Assembly (NCBI GenBank): GCA_016124445.1
Contig: WGNR01000017.1
Location: forward strand, 62,001-126,000
Length of the DNA: 64,000 nt
Direction: 5' to 3'
From: a bacterium
GTDB lineage: Bacteria; Planctomycetota; Planctomycetia; Pirellulales; Pirellulaceae
The position numbers and the translations under genes were made by a program. This document shows, piece by piece, positions 7,621 through 17,067 of this stretch; the stretch's first letter is position 1; each line of letters starts with the position of its first letter. A model generated the notes under the pieces. The model worked only from the letters and a program-made list of their open reading frames with translations. It did no database searches and was not told the origin of the DNA.

Positions 7621-9651
7621 TTACCAGAACAGATAACGGCGGATCGTTTCCACCAGTTGATAGCTCCAAACGTAGGCGACGCTACGGCGACCGCACTCGA
7701 TCCGAGCGACCACGCTGAGTCCATGCCGCAGATGGGGGATCTCGGCCTTATCAAACTGCGCCACCAGCGGCACGAACGGTTGGTCCGAGTCTTCGTCTAG
7801 ATCGACAATTTCGGCGGTGCTGGTCAGTTGCCCCTGGTAGGTCTTGCCCGGCTCGTTCACCAGTTGAAATCGGACCGGCAGTGGCTCCTTCGCTGCCTCT
7901 TGAGCCGTCACCACGTGATAGGTTCGCTTGTCAGGCAGTTCCAATTCCAGCACCCACGGACCATCGACGTCGGCCACTTTCATCAGCAGTTCGCCGCGAC
8001 TGACCGGTCGCCCGGCCAAGATTTCATCCACCTCCCAGTCGAGCACCTGGCCATCGATCGGGCTGGTCAGCTGTAATTCGTCTTCCCGCTTCTGCAGCAG
8101 GTCACGCTGTTGTGTCAGGTTTTCGATCTGCTTGGTCAATTTCAATTGGTCGGCCGACAAGTTTTCTCGCGATGTCGGCAGGCGACTATCGGATCGAGAG
8201 TCACGCCTTACTCCCAGCGACCTCTGCACCAGGATCGCATCGAGTTCGGCCTGGGCGGTTTGCAGCTTGCCAATGATCTCGGTCCGTTGCAGGCGGAAGT
8301 CATTCGACTGAAGCTGAATCAGCGACTTGCCTTGTTCGACATGCTCGCCATGCTTCACGAAGATATCTTTTACGTAGCCATCGGACGGTGCGAACAGATT
8401 TCGCTCGACAGTCGGAACCAATTGACCGTGGACTTCAATCGAGAAATCGGTCGGAATCAAGAACAATGCGACCATGACGACCAGCAGCACCGCGGCAACT
8501 TTCATGGTCGTCGACAAGCGGTACCAGCCCACCATAGCCAACCAATTGCCAATCGGCCGCAAGACCGAAGCCAGTGGAATCTGGCGATACGTTTGTGCGT
8601 TACCAAGTGCCGTGGCGGCATGTTCGACGATCGGTTCGGCCCGCCGCAATAGTTCCGGCGCGTCCAATTGCTCGATGCTTTCAATCACCAAAGCGCCAAT
8701 TGGATCGGCAGCTTTTGCCTGGCTGTCATCTTCGTCACTGTTTGTCTCCGTCGGCATTTCCAACGGGACGATCGCAATCACCTTGGAGGGCGTTTCTTCC
8801 AGGTATTCCAGCAAAGCCGTTTCGACCTGGGGCGGCAGGTTTTCGGTGTCACCGCTGTAGACCAGCGCTTGCCGCGAGCCAACAACCGCAGACGCGAGTT
8901 GTTCCAGCTTGCGAACCATATTGGAACGCTGGTTTGGCTTGTCGACGCCTGAGACGGCATCGAGCCGACAATGATTGCCACGCAGCGAAAGAACGCTCAC
9001 GCGATCGGCATCCAAACAGTTGCGGGCTTCGTTCGCGATGCGATAGGTGGTTTTGTCAAACGACAGGTCACTGTGCACCAGCCCGGCGAAACCAAGTTGC
9101 CGCTTCCAATCGGACTGATGCAGTTGAAAGTCCCGCAGCAGCGTCTGCTGCTGATAGTGCTGTGCGATCTCGCCGAAGGCCTGGGCGATGCGCGAACAGG
9201 TCAAGCTGACCGATTTCGCAAGATTGGCCCCCTGATAAAGGACCAGCACGCCAAAGCCTTCGCCGGCGACTTTTAATGGCACGGCGATCATTTCGTACTT
9301 AACTGCCGCCACCACGCTGCCAGCCACCACGTCGACTTCGCCCCGATGGTAGATGGCCAGCAAGTGAGCTTCGTCATCGCTAATGGCGCTGGCCGCTAAT
9401 CCATTGGGATAGATCTGAGCAAGGTCGGTTTGATGGGCCAGCAACAGGTGCCCGCGAGGCCCTTTCGTCCAGACCGCCGCGCCGATCGCGGTGGCAGCCA
9501 ATGTCAGTCGATCGAGCAACTGGCCGTAGAATTCATTTGGCGAAAGGGGCAAGTCGGTCAGATCGGCGACCTCGTCCAGCAGCGATTCGATCCGCTGACG
9601 AGCTTCGTCCGCGGTGCGAGGTGCACTTTCGTGTTGCAGGAAAGATTCCAT
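7621..9651 (-). CDS. GAF-domain / HlyD-type membrane adaptor protein
   Basis: 676 residues. The first 360 or so residues contain GAF-like sensor sequence, including a conserved-looking stretch CLDADRVSVLSLRGNHCRL and an acidic linker (TNSDEDDSQ). One transmembrane helix follows (KVAAVLLVVMVALFLIP, near residue 400), then an HlyD adaptor with lipoyl motifs (LFAPSDGYVKDIFVKHGEHV and LTSPIDGQVLDWEVDEI) around a coiled coil. Joining a cytosolic GAF to a periplasmic adaptor is unusual and suggests that export is gated by a cytosolic signal (inference). It is the first gene of the operon with the HlyD gene (37 bp downstream) and the M50-HlyD gene. Confidence 0.85.
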   Translation of the reverse strand: MESFLQHESAPRTADEARQRIESLLDEVADLTDLPLSPNEFYGQLLDRLTLAATAIGAAVWTKGPRGHLLLAHQTDLAQIYPNGLAASAISDDEAHLLAIYHRGEVDVVAGSVVAAVKYEMIAVPLKVAGEGFGVLVLYQGANLAKSVSLTCSRIAQAFGEIAQHYQQQTLLRDFQLHQSDWKRQLGFAGLVHSDLSFDKTTYRIANEARNCLDADRVSVLSLRGNHCRLDAVSGVDKPNQRSNMVRKLEQLASAVVGSRQALVYSGDTENLPPQVETALLEYLEETPSKVIAIVPLEMPTETNSDEDDSQAKAADPIGALVIESIEQLDAPELLRRAEPIVEHAATALGNAQTYRQIPLASVLRPIGNWLAMVGWYRLSTTMKVAAVLLVVMVALFLIPTDFSIEVHGQLVPTVERNLFAPSDGYVKDIFVKHGEHVEQGKSLIQLQSNDFRLQRTEIIGKLQTAQAELDAILVQRSLGVRRDSRSDSRLPTSRENLSADQLKLTKQIENLTQQRDLLQKREDELQLTSPIDGQVLDWEVDEILAGRPVSRGELLMKVADVDGPWVLELELPDKRTYHVVTAQEAAKEPLPVRFQLVNEPGKTYQGQLTSTAEIVDLDEDSDQPFVPLVAQFDKAEIPHLRHGLSVVARIECGRRSVAYVWSYQLVETIRRYLFW

Positions 9652-9972
9652 GGTTTACTTAAGAAGACCGCCGGTCGATCCGGTGTGCCGCAAGGAATTC
9701 AGCCATCAATTATCAGAGAATCCCCCGATGGCGGCAAACAGTTTCCGTCAGGGGGGTAGGCCGCGGCGACGAAGCGACCTGACTGGTTTCACTATAAACA
9801 GAGCATGCCCAAATTCAGAAAATTGCGGCGCGGAACCAATCAAAAGCCAAGCAAAAAGCGGCGACAAACTGCCGCCGCTCTTAGAATCGTTATTCCCCTG
9901 CCAACCGGCGTAACCCGGGCATTTGCTTCATTTTGCCAGGGCTAGCAGCCAATCGATTGAACCAGGTTGGCA
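9652..9972. other. Intergenic region between clpV and the GAF-HlyD operon
   Basis: 321 bp. It holds the terminator of the T6SS block 1 transcript (at 9852-9880) and, further on, the presumed promoter of the GAF-HlyD/HlyD/M50 operon. I see no gene in it. Confidence 0.6.
9852..9880 (-). terminator. Intrinsic terminator after clpV
   Basis: Read on the minus strand, a 7-bp GC stem (AGCGGCG at 9857-9863 with CGCCGCT at 9873-9879) is followed by five T. It lies about 95 bp beyond the clpV stop codon and ends T6SS block 1. Confidence 0.7.
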
Positions 9973-12669
9973 CTAGGTAATCGTGTAGACGAAGTTGTCC
10001 TCTTGGTCGACGTCGACGTTGACCGCCTTGATTTCCTGGCCATCGGCCATCCGGGAAAGGAATTCACCGGACATTTCGGGAAGCAGGGTCTTGGTCAGGA
10101 TCTTATCGACGTTCCGGGCTCCGGTATCGACCTCGGTACAACAGGCCGCGATCGTATCGACCAGGCCGTCGGTGTATTCGAACGTTGCCCGGTAGTGAGC
10201 GTTGACGCGGCGGCCAACCTTCTTCAGCTTCAGACGAATGATCTTCTTCATCACGTCGTCGTCCAGCGGGAAGTAAGGAATGATCGTCACGCGGCCCAGG
10301 AACGCCGGCTTGAAGGTCTTAAGTAGTTCGTCGTGCAGGGCATCATGCAATGCCTGCGGATCGGGACGGGTCTCTGGGTCGCGGCACAGGTTCATGATCA
10401 GATCGGTACCAGCGTTCGAGGTCATGATGATGACGGTGTTCTTGAAGTCGATATCACGACCTTCGCCATCCTTCATCCGTCCCTTGTCGAACACCTGGTA
10501 GAAAACGTCTTGAACGCCTGGGTGAGCCTTTTCCATTTCGTCCAACAGGACCACGCTGTATGGCTTGCGACGGACAGCTTCGGTCAGCACGCCACCTTCG
10601 CCGTAACCGACGTAGCCGGGAGGCGAACCCATCAGCAGCGAGACCTTGTGCTCTTCCTTGTACTCAGACATGTTGATCGTGGTCATGTTCTGCTCGCCGC
10701 CGTATAGCAAGTTGGACAGCGTTAGGGCGGTTTCGGTCTTACCGACACCGCTGGTCCCGGCCAGCAGGAACACTCCGATCGGGCGATTGGGATCTTCCAG
10801 GTTGGCCCGGGAAGTCTGAATACTTTCGGCAATCAGATTCATCGCGTGATCCTGACCGACGATGCTTTCTTCCATCAGGTCCTGTAGCTTGAGGACCGTC
10901 TTGATCTCGTTGGCCACCATGCGGCCGACTGGAATGCCGGTCCAGGCAGCAACCGTCTCGGCGATCGAGTTGGCATCGCAGCAGATATGCACCAGCGGCG
11001 ATTCCCCTTGAATCTTCAGCAGTTCGGCCTGTTGCTTTTTGACTTCGGCTCGAATCTCGGCTCGCTTTTCATCTGTAAGCAGTTCTGGCTCTGGTTCCCC
11101 TTGAGCAACCGGCTCACGACGTTTGGCATCGTCGTCGGCCAATTCGCTTTGCAGCTGGCGAATCTCTTCGACCAGTTTCTTTTCTTCTTCCCAGCGATTG
11201 GTAAGTTCTTCCAGCTGGGCCTTCATGGCGTTCTGCTTGTCTTGCAGGTCGGCGATCGTCTGTTCGTGTCCTTCGACACCGGCAGCCATCTCGCGATTGA
11301 GAATGCCCACTTCAGTGTTGATCTGATCGATGTGGTGTGTCAGGTCTTCAATCTGTGGTGGCGTCGAATGCTGGCTCAAGCCGATCCGGGCACAGGCCGT
11401 GTCGAGCAAGCTGACCGCTTTGTCTGGCAGTTGGCGACCGGTGATGTACCGCTTGGAAAGCTTCACGGCCGACTCGACCGCTTCGTTCAGAATGCGAACC
11501 TTGTGATGATGTTCCAGCGTAGCCACCAGCCCGCGCATCATGTCGATGCACTGTTCTTCGGCCGGCTCTTCGACTTTGACCACCTGGAAGCGGCGAGCCA
11601 AAGCGGCATCGCGTTCAAAGTACTTCTTGTATTCGGCCCAGGTCGTTGCGGCGATCGTTCGCAGTTCTCCACGAGCCAGTGCTGGTTTCAGCAAGTTGGC
11701 GGCATCGCCCTGCCCTGCTTGGCCACCGGCACCGATCATGTTGTGTGCTTCGTCGATGAACAGGATGATCGGCTTGGGGGAAGACTTCACTTCTTCGATC
11801 ACCGATTTTAGCCGGTTCTCAAATTCACCCTTCACGCCGGCACCTGCTTGCAGCAAGGCCAGGTCGAGGGTGCGAATCGAAACGTGCTTCAGTTCGTCCG
11901 GCACATCTTCCGCGGCGACACGCAGAGCGAAGCCTTCAACGACAGCCGTCTTACCAACGCCAGCTTCGCCGGTCATGATCGGGTTGTTCTGTCGACGGCG
12001 GCTCAAGATATCGATGATCTGGCGGATTTCGTCATCACGTCCGAGGACCGGATCGATGCCCCCTTTGCGGGCGCGTTCGGTCAGGTCGATCGTGAACTGA
12101 TCGAGGGCCGGCGTCTTGGTCGGTTTGGCAGGTCCATTTCCGGAACCTGAAGCGGCGGAAGCGGTAGCGATCGAAGCTTCCGATTCGTCTTCTTCGGTGG
12201 TCTCGGCGGTGATCTTGGCGATATTGGTTTTCAGATCTTCCAAGCTGATCTTTTCCAGTTCCGGGCAGCTTGAAAGCATGGCCTGGCAGGTGATGCGATC
12301 GGAGAAGATCGCGATTATCAAGTGACCGCTACGAACGGCTGGCTCCAGGTAATCGAGCGAAGCCAACAGCCAGGCATCGCGGGCCAGGTCGACTACCGTT
12401 TGGCTGAGTGCCGGCGGGCGAGAGTTGCCGGTCTTCAGCTTGTCCATCGCATGGGTCAGCTGTGCAATGAACTTGCTCAGGTCAACTTCGTAATGATGCA
12501 GGATCGCTTCGAGATCGGTGTTGGGTGTCTCGATAATCTTGGTCAGCCAGTGTTCGACCTCGACGTTGTAGTTGGTTCGCGAAAGGCACAGCCCAGCGGC
12601 CGCTTCCAAAGTACGCCGACAGGTTCCGTTGAGCTTTCCAACCAACGACTTCAAGTTCACCGATGCCAT
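9973..12669 (-). CDS. clpV: Type VI secretion AAA+ ATPase ClpV/TssH
   Basis: 898 residues. It has an N-terminal Clp_N domain (about 1-160), a first AAA+ domain with Walker A GEAGVGKT at 234-241 and Walker B ILFIDEAHN, a coiled-coil middle region rich in Glu/Lys/Gln (about 440-560), and a second AAA+ domain with GTSGVGKT and VVLLDEMEKAHP. Its length and the T6SS neighbours separate it from ClpB. ClpV disassembles contracted TssB/TssC sheaths for reuse. It is the last gene of block 1, downstream of tssG, and is followed by a terminator. Confidence 0.95.
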   Translation of the reverse strand: MASVNLKSLVGKLNGTCRRTLEAAAGLCLSRTNYNVEVEHWLTKIIETPNTDLEAILHHYEVDLSKFIAQLTHAMDKLKTGNSRPPALSQTVVDLARDAWLLASLDYLEPAVRSGHLIIAIFSDRITCQAMLSSCPELEKISLEDLKTNIAKITAETTEEDESEASIATASAASGSGNGPAKPTKTPALDQFTIDLTERARKGGIDPVLGRDDEIRQIIDILSRRRQNNPIMTGEAGVGKTAVVEGFALRVAAEDVPDELKHVSIRTLDLALLQAGAGVKGEFENRLKSVIEEVKSSPKPIILFIDEAHNMIGAGGQAGQGDAANLLKPALARGELRTIAATTWAEYKKYFERDAALARRFQVVKVEEPAEEQCIDMMRGLVATLEHHHKVRILNEAVESAVKLSKRYITGRQLPDKAVSLLDTACARIGLSQHSTPPQIEDLTHHIDQINTEVGILNREMAAGVEGHEQTIADLQDKQNAMKAQLEELTNRWEEEKKLVEEIRQLQSELADDDAKRREPVAQGEPEPELLTDEKRAEIRAEVKKQQAELLKIQGESPLVHICCDANSIAETVAAWTGIPVGRMVANEIKTVLKLQDLMEESIVGQDHAMNLIAESIQTSRANLEDPNRPIGVFLLAGTSGVGKTETALTLSNLLYGGEQNMTTINMSEYKEEHKVSLLMGSPPGYVGYGEGGVLTEAVRRKPYSVVLLDEMEKAHPGVQDVFYQVFDKGRMKDGEGRDIDFKNTVIIMTSNAGTDLIMNLCRDPETRPDPQALHDALHDELLKTFKPAFLGRVTIIPYFPLDDDVMKKIIRLKLKKVGRRVNAHYRATFEYTDGLVDTIAACCTEVDTGARNVDKILTKTLLPEMSGEFLSRMADGQEIKAVNVDVDQEDNFVYTIT

Positions 12670-12756
12670 GATAGGTCGATCCCTAAATAGCTGAATCTTT
12701 GAATATTTCCCGAGCGGCCCAGAGCAGACCTCAAGGGCAAGTCACGTGCAGACTTG

Positions 12757-13896
12757 CTACCGTGCTGGTGCAGGGTTCTTCCCTAGCGGATAACCAGCAT
12801 GCTGAAATATGGCATCTTCTACGTCGTTGACAAATTCTCCGGCACGAAGCCACATGTTATATCCCAAATAACAGGGCTGATCGTCACAACCCAAAACGCA
12901 GGGAGGGACTTCGGAGTTCTTCAGGACCAGTTGCATGTCGAAATCAAGAGAATTGCCCACGTAACAGCGAGTTAACTGGGCCACCTCGCCTAGTTGCTCG
13001 CCGCTGGGCATGAGCTGCTGGTACTGTTGGTAATCGATCGGACCAATCTTCAGCCGGAAGCGGGACTCGCAGTTCCACATCCGGTGCCCCAGGATGGCTT
13101 CCTCTCCCAGGCGATTATTTGCTCCGCGCATGTCGGTGGCACCCGTCAGCCGAGATTGATCGGCTGGGTCGATATAGAGCCAGTGCCCCGTGTACTGCTC
13201 GACGATCACCTCGAAAGAGAAGTAATCTTCCAGAATCTGCTGGAGCCCCAAGGCCGAGCGTGGCTGATGGGCAAAGTGGCCAGCGTAGTAGAGGAAGGTC
13301 TCGTCGTTGACCAATTGCCGCTCACGAACGCTTTCGGTCCCCATGCCGACCAAAGAGTAAAGCGTTTGTGTGAACAGATCCAACTGCCGAGGATGCCGCG
13401 AAGCGTGCCGGGCTCGCTCGAACGCGATTGGAAAGCGATACTTCTCCCACGCCTTGTAAAACAGCGACAAGATCCGGTGATGGAACATGTCGAGAAAATC
13501 ACGCAGCGCGTAATCTTTTCGCCGCGCACGATCGATGATCGTTTGCGTGTAATGCATCGGCATGACCCCTTCGGCACCAAAGATGCCCATGAAGGTGGTC
13601 GTCATTGTGAAAGGCGGTCCCGTTTCGGAAGCAGGTTCGTCGGTGTTTTGACGACGGCGAATAATTGAGGTGACTTCGCTGGGCGGAAAGGTCCGCGAGC
13701 ATAGGACCCGCAGCTGAACCAGTTCAAGGCGCGGCGGCCCATCCTGACCGACCGATTTCCAGTTCGGAAACGACTCGGGATCTTCCTGCGCAACACGTTC
13801 CAACAGGCGCATCGCCTGGAAGAAATCGAACTGATACGGTTTTTCGATCAGGCGACTGGCTACAGTAGCACGTTTTCGCCGGCCCTCGGTGCCCAA
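12757..13896 (-). CDS. tssG: Type VI secretion baseplate subunit TssG (ImpH/VasB)
   Basis: 379 residues. The N-terminal KPYQFDFFQAMRLLERV is the hallmark TssG start region. The start is TTG at 13896, overlapping the end of tssF by 37 bp, and GGAGAGGAG lies about 8 nt upstream, which supports it; the next ATG would cut into the conserved motif. TssG pairs with TssF in the baseplate wedge around the spike. It is translationally linked to tssF. Confidence 0.9.
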   Translation of the reverse strand: MGTEGRRKRATVASRLIEKPYQFDFFQAMRLLERVAQEDPESFPNWKSVGQDGPPRLELVQLRVLCSRTFPPSEVTSIIRRRQNTDEPASETGPPFTMTTTFMGIFGAEGVMPMHYTQTIIDRARRKDYALRDFLDMFHHRILSLFYKAWEKYRFPIAFERARHASRHPRQLDLFTQTLYSLVGMGTESVRERQLVNDETFLYYAGHFAHQPRSALGLQQILEDYFSFEVIVEQYTGHWLYIDPADQSRLTGATDMRGANNRLGEEAILGHRMWNCESRFRLKIGPIDYQQYQQLMPSGEQLGEVAQLTRCYVGNSLDFDMQLVLKNSEVPPCVLGCDDQPCYLGYNMWLRAGEFVNDVEDAIFQHAGYPLGKNPAPAR

Positions 13897-15692
13897 CGGT
13901 AGATCTCCTCTCCGGTTTCGTCATGCATGACTGTTTGGGTGAAGGAATTGATCGTGCAGTACAGCGCGAAGAATCGCTCCAGCACGCAGGCCATCAAAAA
14001 CATCCCGCCGCCAGTGTAGCTGGCTCGATCGAACGTAACGTGCACCCGCGTACCTCGGCAAAAAACCGTACCGTTGTCCGTTTTGACCCGGGCGGTACAG
14101 GGCTCGCTGCGGATCGATTTGATGCCGTCGATAAATGCCTGGCTGACGCCCGAATCGACGTAGTCGTACAAGCTCAAAATCTCGCGCAGGGCGTGCGATC
14201 CTTCTTCGTCGTCGCTCAGCGAAAGATGATTGAGCGACAAGTGCGAAATCAATCGCCAGCGAATTCCCTGCTCGAGATCAGGCCGCCGCGTTGGCGTAGG
14301 AGGCTGCAAGCAGCGAATCTTCGTGATCGGGGCTAAGCCTGTCATCGACAATTTCGGCTGATCGCCACCAAACGGAAGCCGTTCCGGTAGATCACGATTG
14401 AAACAGGTCAGCCCCGCGTGCAAGCTCCACTGCGTGTGTGAACTAGGTTGAAAGTCGAGATCGACCACCGTCAAAAACAGTTCTGTTCCTTCGTCGTTCA
14501 CTTCCTGCCCGCTGGGATTGGGCCGACGGGTCGCATGCCAATAGGTGGCTGTTTCGCTGGATGCCGCGCCATGCTTAAACGAATAGAACGGATGATACGG
14601 CACCTCGCGATTATCCTGCGAAATGGCCGTAACTTCGTCGATCGAGTAAATTTCGTTCGCGTAAGGACGACGCGAGTCCGGGATCACGTGGTATTCGGTT
14701 GTCTCGTGGGTCAGCCGAATCGGTTCCGCTTCCTGCCGATAGAGATTGGTAATCGGCGTGCAGCCAATCCGCAGGTTCTCGGCACTCAAGCGGCGTTCCA
14801 GATCGGGATTGGTTCGATTGAGGAAAATATAGAACTCGACCTCTTCGCCTGAGATCTTCGTCAGGCAGTCGTCCAGTTTCAAATCGAAGAACAGAAACTT
14901 GTCTGGGAACGTGAAGAACTCGGTCAGTAACCGATACCCGAGAAACGATCGGGCCGGGTAGTCGAACATCCCTTCGTTGCGGCCGAAACCAACCGGCTGA
15001 ATGCAGTCAGGGCCAAGCATCTGGTAGTCGGTCGACTTCCTATTGGGAGCCACCGCCACACCCAAAACCGAAGTCATCAGCAGTTCGTACAGATCAAACT
15101 TGTAGGGTGCTTGTTCCTTGATGAAGAACCGTAGCGACTTCATCTTCAATTGATTCAGCGCGGTGCTGGTCGAAAACGTGTGCAGCCGAATCCGCAGCAT
15201 GGCGGTCGAATCGGCATTGCAGCGCGTCGGCGGTGCTTCAAACGGATGACTCACCAAGCTAACATCGGTGACCTCGACCGGCCAGCAGGTCACCTCGTAG
15301 CAGGTCCGAAAGCGGCACGGATCGCCGTCGATCGGTTCCGTTTCCAGGCACGTTTCTTGCTCGATCGTGAAACCATGGAATGCTTCGACCTGGGCGCGGT
15401 CCAACCCGAACTGCACCACCGACATCGAAGGAACCGGCTGCAACAGATGCGGGTAGAGAACCTGCAGCATCGACGCGGCGATTTCCGGAAAGTCATCTTC
15501 CAGCTTCAATCGCGTGCGGGCATTCAGGTAGGCGAACGACTCGACCAACCGGCTGACGTGCGGGTCCTTGAAATCATCTCCACCAAGCCCCAAGCGGCCG
15601 GCAATCTTGGGATTGGCCCGGGCAAACGCTTTCCCCTGATCCAGCAGGTAAGCACGTTCGCGACGATAGAACTCCAGTAGTGCGTCGCTCAT
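13860..15692 (-). CDS. tssF: Type VI secretion baseplate subunit TssF (ImpG/VasA)
   Basis: 610 residues, the usual TssF length. The N-terminus LLEFYRRERAYLLDQGKAFA and the following KIAGRLGL and DPHVSRLVESFAYLNARTRL stretches are typical of the family. Its start codon overlaps the tssE stop by 4 bp (ATGA type), which implies coupled translation. It builds the baseplate wedge with TssG, TssE and TssK. Confidence 0.95.
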   Translation of the reverse strand: MSDALLEFYRRERAYLLDQGKAFARANPKIAGRLGLGGDDFKDPHVSRLVESFAYLNARTRLKLEDDFPEIAASMLQVLYPHLLQPVPSMSVVQFGLDRAQVEAFHGFTIEQETCLETEPIDGDPCRFRTCYEVTCWPVEVTDVSLVSHPFEAPPTRCNADSTAMLRIRLHTFSTSTALNQLKMKSLRFFIKEQAPYKFDLYELLMTSVLGVAVAPNRKSTDYQMLGPDCIQPVGFGRNEGMFDYPARSFLGYRLLTEFFTFPDKFLFFDLKLDDCLTKISGEEVEFYIFLNRTNPDLERRLSAENLRIGCTPITNLYRQEAEPIRLTHETTEYHVIPDSRRPYANEIYSIDEVTAISQDNREVPYHPFYSFKHGAASSETATYWHATRRPNPSGQEVNDEGTELFLTVVDLDFQPSSHTQWSLHAGLTCFNRDLPERLPFGGDQPKLSMTGLAPITKIRCLQPPTPTRRPDLEQGIRWRLISHLSLNHLSLSDDEEGSHALREILSLYDYVDSGVSQAFIDGIKSIRSEPCTARVKTDNGTVFCRGTRVHVTFDRASYTGGGMFLMACVLERFFALYCTINSFTQTVMHDETGEEIYRWAPRAGENVLL

Positions 15693-16183
15693 CGATCCTT
15701 CCGTTTGACGTGGAACAAGTTATCTGGGGATTGCAGCACCGAATCGAATACGATCGGCTCCGGAGCAGGCGTCGCTCTAAGTTCGGCCCGGATGATGAAG
15801 TGCAGCGAACGATCTTCGATCGTACGACCTTTGGGAATCTCGACCGAAACCGACTCGAAGCGGGTCTCATAGGTTCGGATCGCGAACTCGATCGCTTCCC
15901 GGAGTGTGTCACGATCCAGTTCCGAACTTAGATCGATCGAAGAGAAATCGGGGATGCCGTAGTTGATCAGCGAATCATTCAAATCGCTCAGCTTCGGAGG
16001 CCAGGATTTGCAACGCCAGCGGGTATTGAGCAGGTTCTCGAGATCGCGCATCACCGAATCGCGGATCTCGCGCATCGTTTGCGTTTGCGAACGGGGCGTC
16101 TCCCGCGAGTTGAACGGCTCGAAGTCAAGCAACCGATCGAACACCGATGGTACGAGCGGTTCGTCTTCTTCCGATTTCGACAT
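15689..16183 (-). CDS. tssE: Type VI secretion baseplate gp25-like subunit TssE (ImpF)
   Basis: 164 residues. A gp25/gpW-like domain fills most of the protein; DLENLLNTRWRC and LINYGIPDFSSIDL match the conserved TssE core, followed by the family pattern around FAIRTYETRFESVSVEI. It is homologous to the T4 phage sheath-initiating baseplate protein and nucleates TssB/TssC sheath assembly. It overlaps tssF by 4 bp and lies 24 bp after tagJ. Confidence 0.93.
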   Translation of the reverse strand: MSKSEEDEPLVPSVFDRLLDFEPFNSRETPRSQTQTMREIRDSVMRDLENLLNTRWRCKSWPPKLSDLNDSLINYGIPDFSSIDLSSELDRDTLREAIEFAIRTYETRFESVSVEIPKGRTIEDRSLHFIIRAELRATPAPEPIVFDSVLQSPDNLFHVKRKDR

Positions 16184-16207
16184 ACCCAGCCCTCCTTGGA
16201 CGCTTGC

Positions 16208-17020
16208 TTATTTCGTGAACTCGATCGTGCCAATCTCGAGGATCGATTTTTCGTCTTCCCCCAGCCACAGCATTCGCTGGCCAAGTCCTCGGCCAGGCTC
16301 TCCTTCTTCGCCTTGCCAGTCGGTGCTTTGACCCAGCTTCTGCTGGATGTTGTCGCTTTGCGAGCTGCCTGGGTACAAGACGCTCAGGAAGACCTCCCCT
16401 TCCTGGCCGTAGGCACTCATCGTGGCTCGGCGCCAGATCAGGTCACAAGGCTCTTGCGGCGAATGAAATTCTATCGACTCAATCGCATCGAAAGGAAGCC
16501 AGAAATATTTGCCGTTACTGGTGATGGTCTCGAAGAAAAAGGCGGTGCGGTCATCCTGGTCGCGAATATCTTCGAATTCGACGTCATCGCAAACCCCCTT
16601 AACGACCGGGCGAGCCTCTTCAATTTCGCTAGCGAGGGTCGCTGCTTCCGCCATCTTTCCTTCCCGCAGGGCCAGGATCAGACGCAGATTCTTGGCAATC
16701 AGCTCGCTGGGCTGCTGGCCATCCATCAAGTCAGGCGTGCGGCCTTCAAACCAGCATTCATTGCGAGTCTTTTCCCCTCGAATCATCTGGCGATACATCG
16801 AAATCCGCAGAGCAGCTTCGGGCGATTGTCCCTGGGCCGTCTCGAGATGGCTGTCGGCTCGCTCCAGATCGCCACGCAGGCACAACAGTTGTGCCAGGGC
16901 AACTCGAAGATCCCACTGCATCGGTTTCTTTTTGACATCCTGAATGGCAGCGTCGATCGCTTCGTCCAGTCGCCCAGCTTTCAGGAGTTCGCCAATGCTG
17001 ATCTGCTCGCTAATGGTCAT
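16208..17020 (-). CDS. tagJ: Type VI secretion accessory protein TagJ (ImpE family)
   Basis: 270 residues. The N-terminal half is TPR-like helical repeats (LLKAGRLDEAIDAAIQDVKKKPMQWDLRVALAQLL); the C-terminal half has the ImpE domain with FEDIRDQDDRTAFFFETITSNGKYFWLPFDAIESI. In other systems TagJ binds the sheath subunit TssB and modulates the ClpV interaction. It occupies the same operon position as impE in the Rhizobium imp cluster, between the second TssC-like gene and tssE. Confidence 0.9.
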   Translation of the reverse strand: MTISEQISIGELLKAGRLDEAIDAAIQDVKKKPMQWDLRVALAQLLCLRGDLERADSHLETAQGQSPEAALRISMYRQMIRGEKTRNECWFEGRTPDLMDGQQPSELIAKNLRLILALREGKMAEAATLASEIEEARPVVKGVCDDVEFEDIRDQDDRTAFFFETITSNGKYFWLPFDAIESIEFHSPQEPCDLIWRRATMSAYGQEGEVFLSVLYPGSSQSDNIQQKLGQSTDWQGEEGEPGRGLGQRMLWLGEDEKSILEIGTIEFTK

Positions 17021-17067
17021 CTGATTTCCCCGAAGTTATCAAGTGCCCGCAAAGTGGGCTGTTTAGG

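Noticed and set aside
7584..7754. 57-codon N-terminal extension of the HlyD adaptor
   Set aside because: It would overlap the upstream gene by 134 bp and place the signal peptide internally; the ATG at 7583 is the better start.
10987..11811. 274-codon plus-strand frame inside clpV
   Set aside because: Entirely within clpV on the other strand, with no independent signals.
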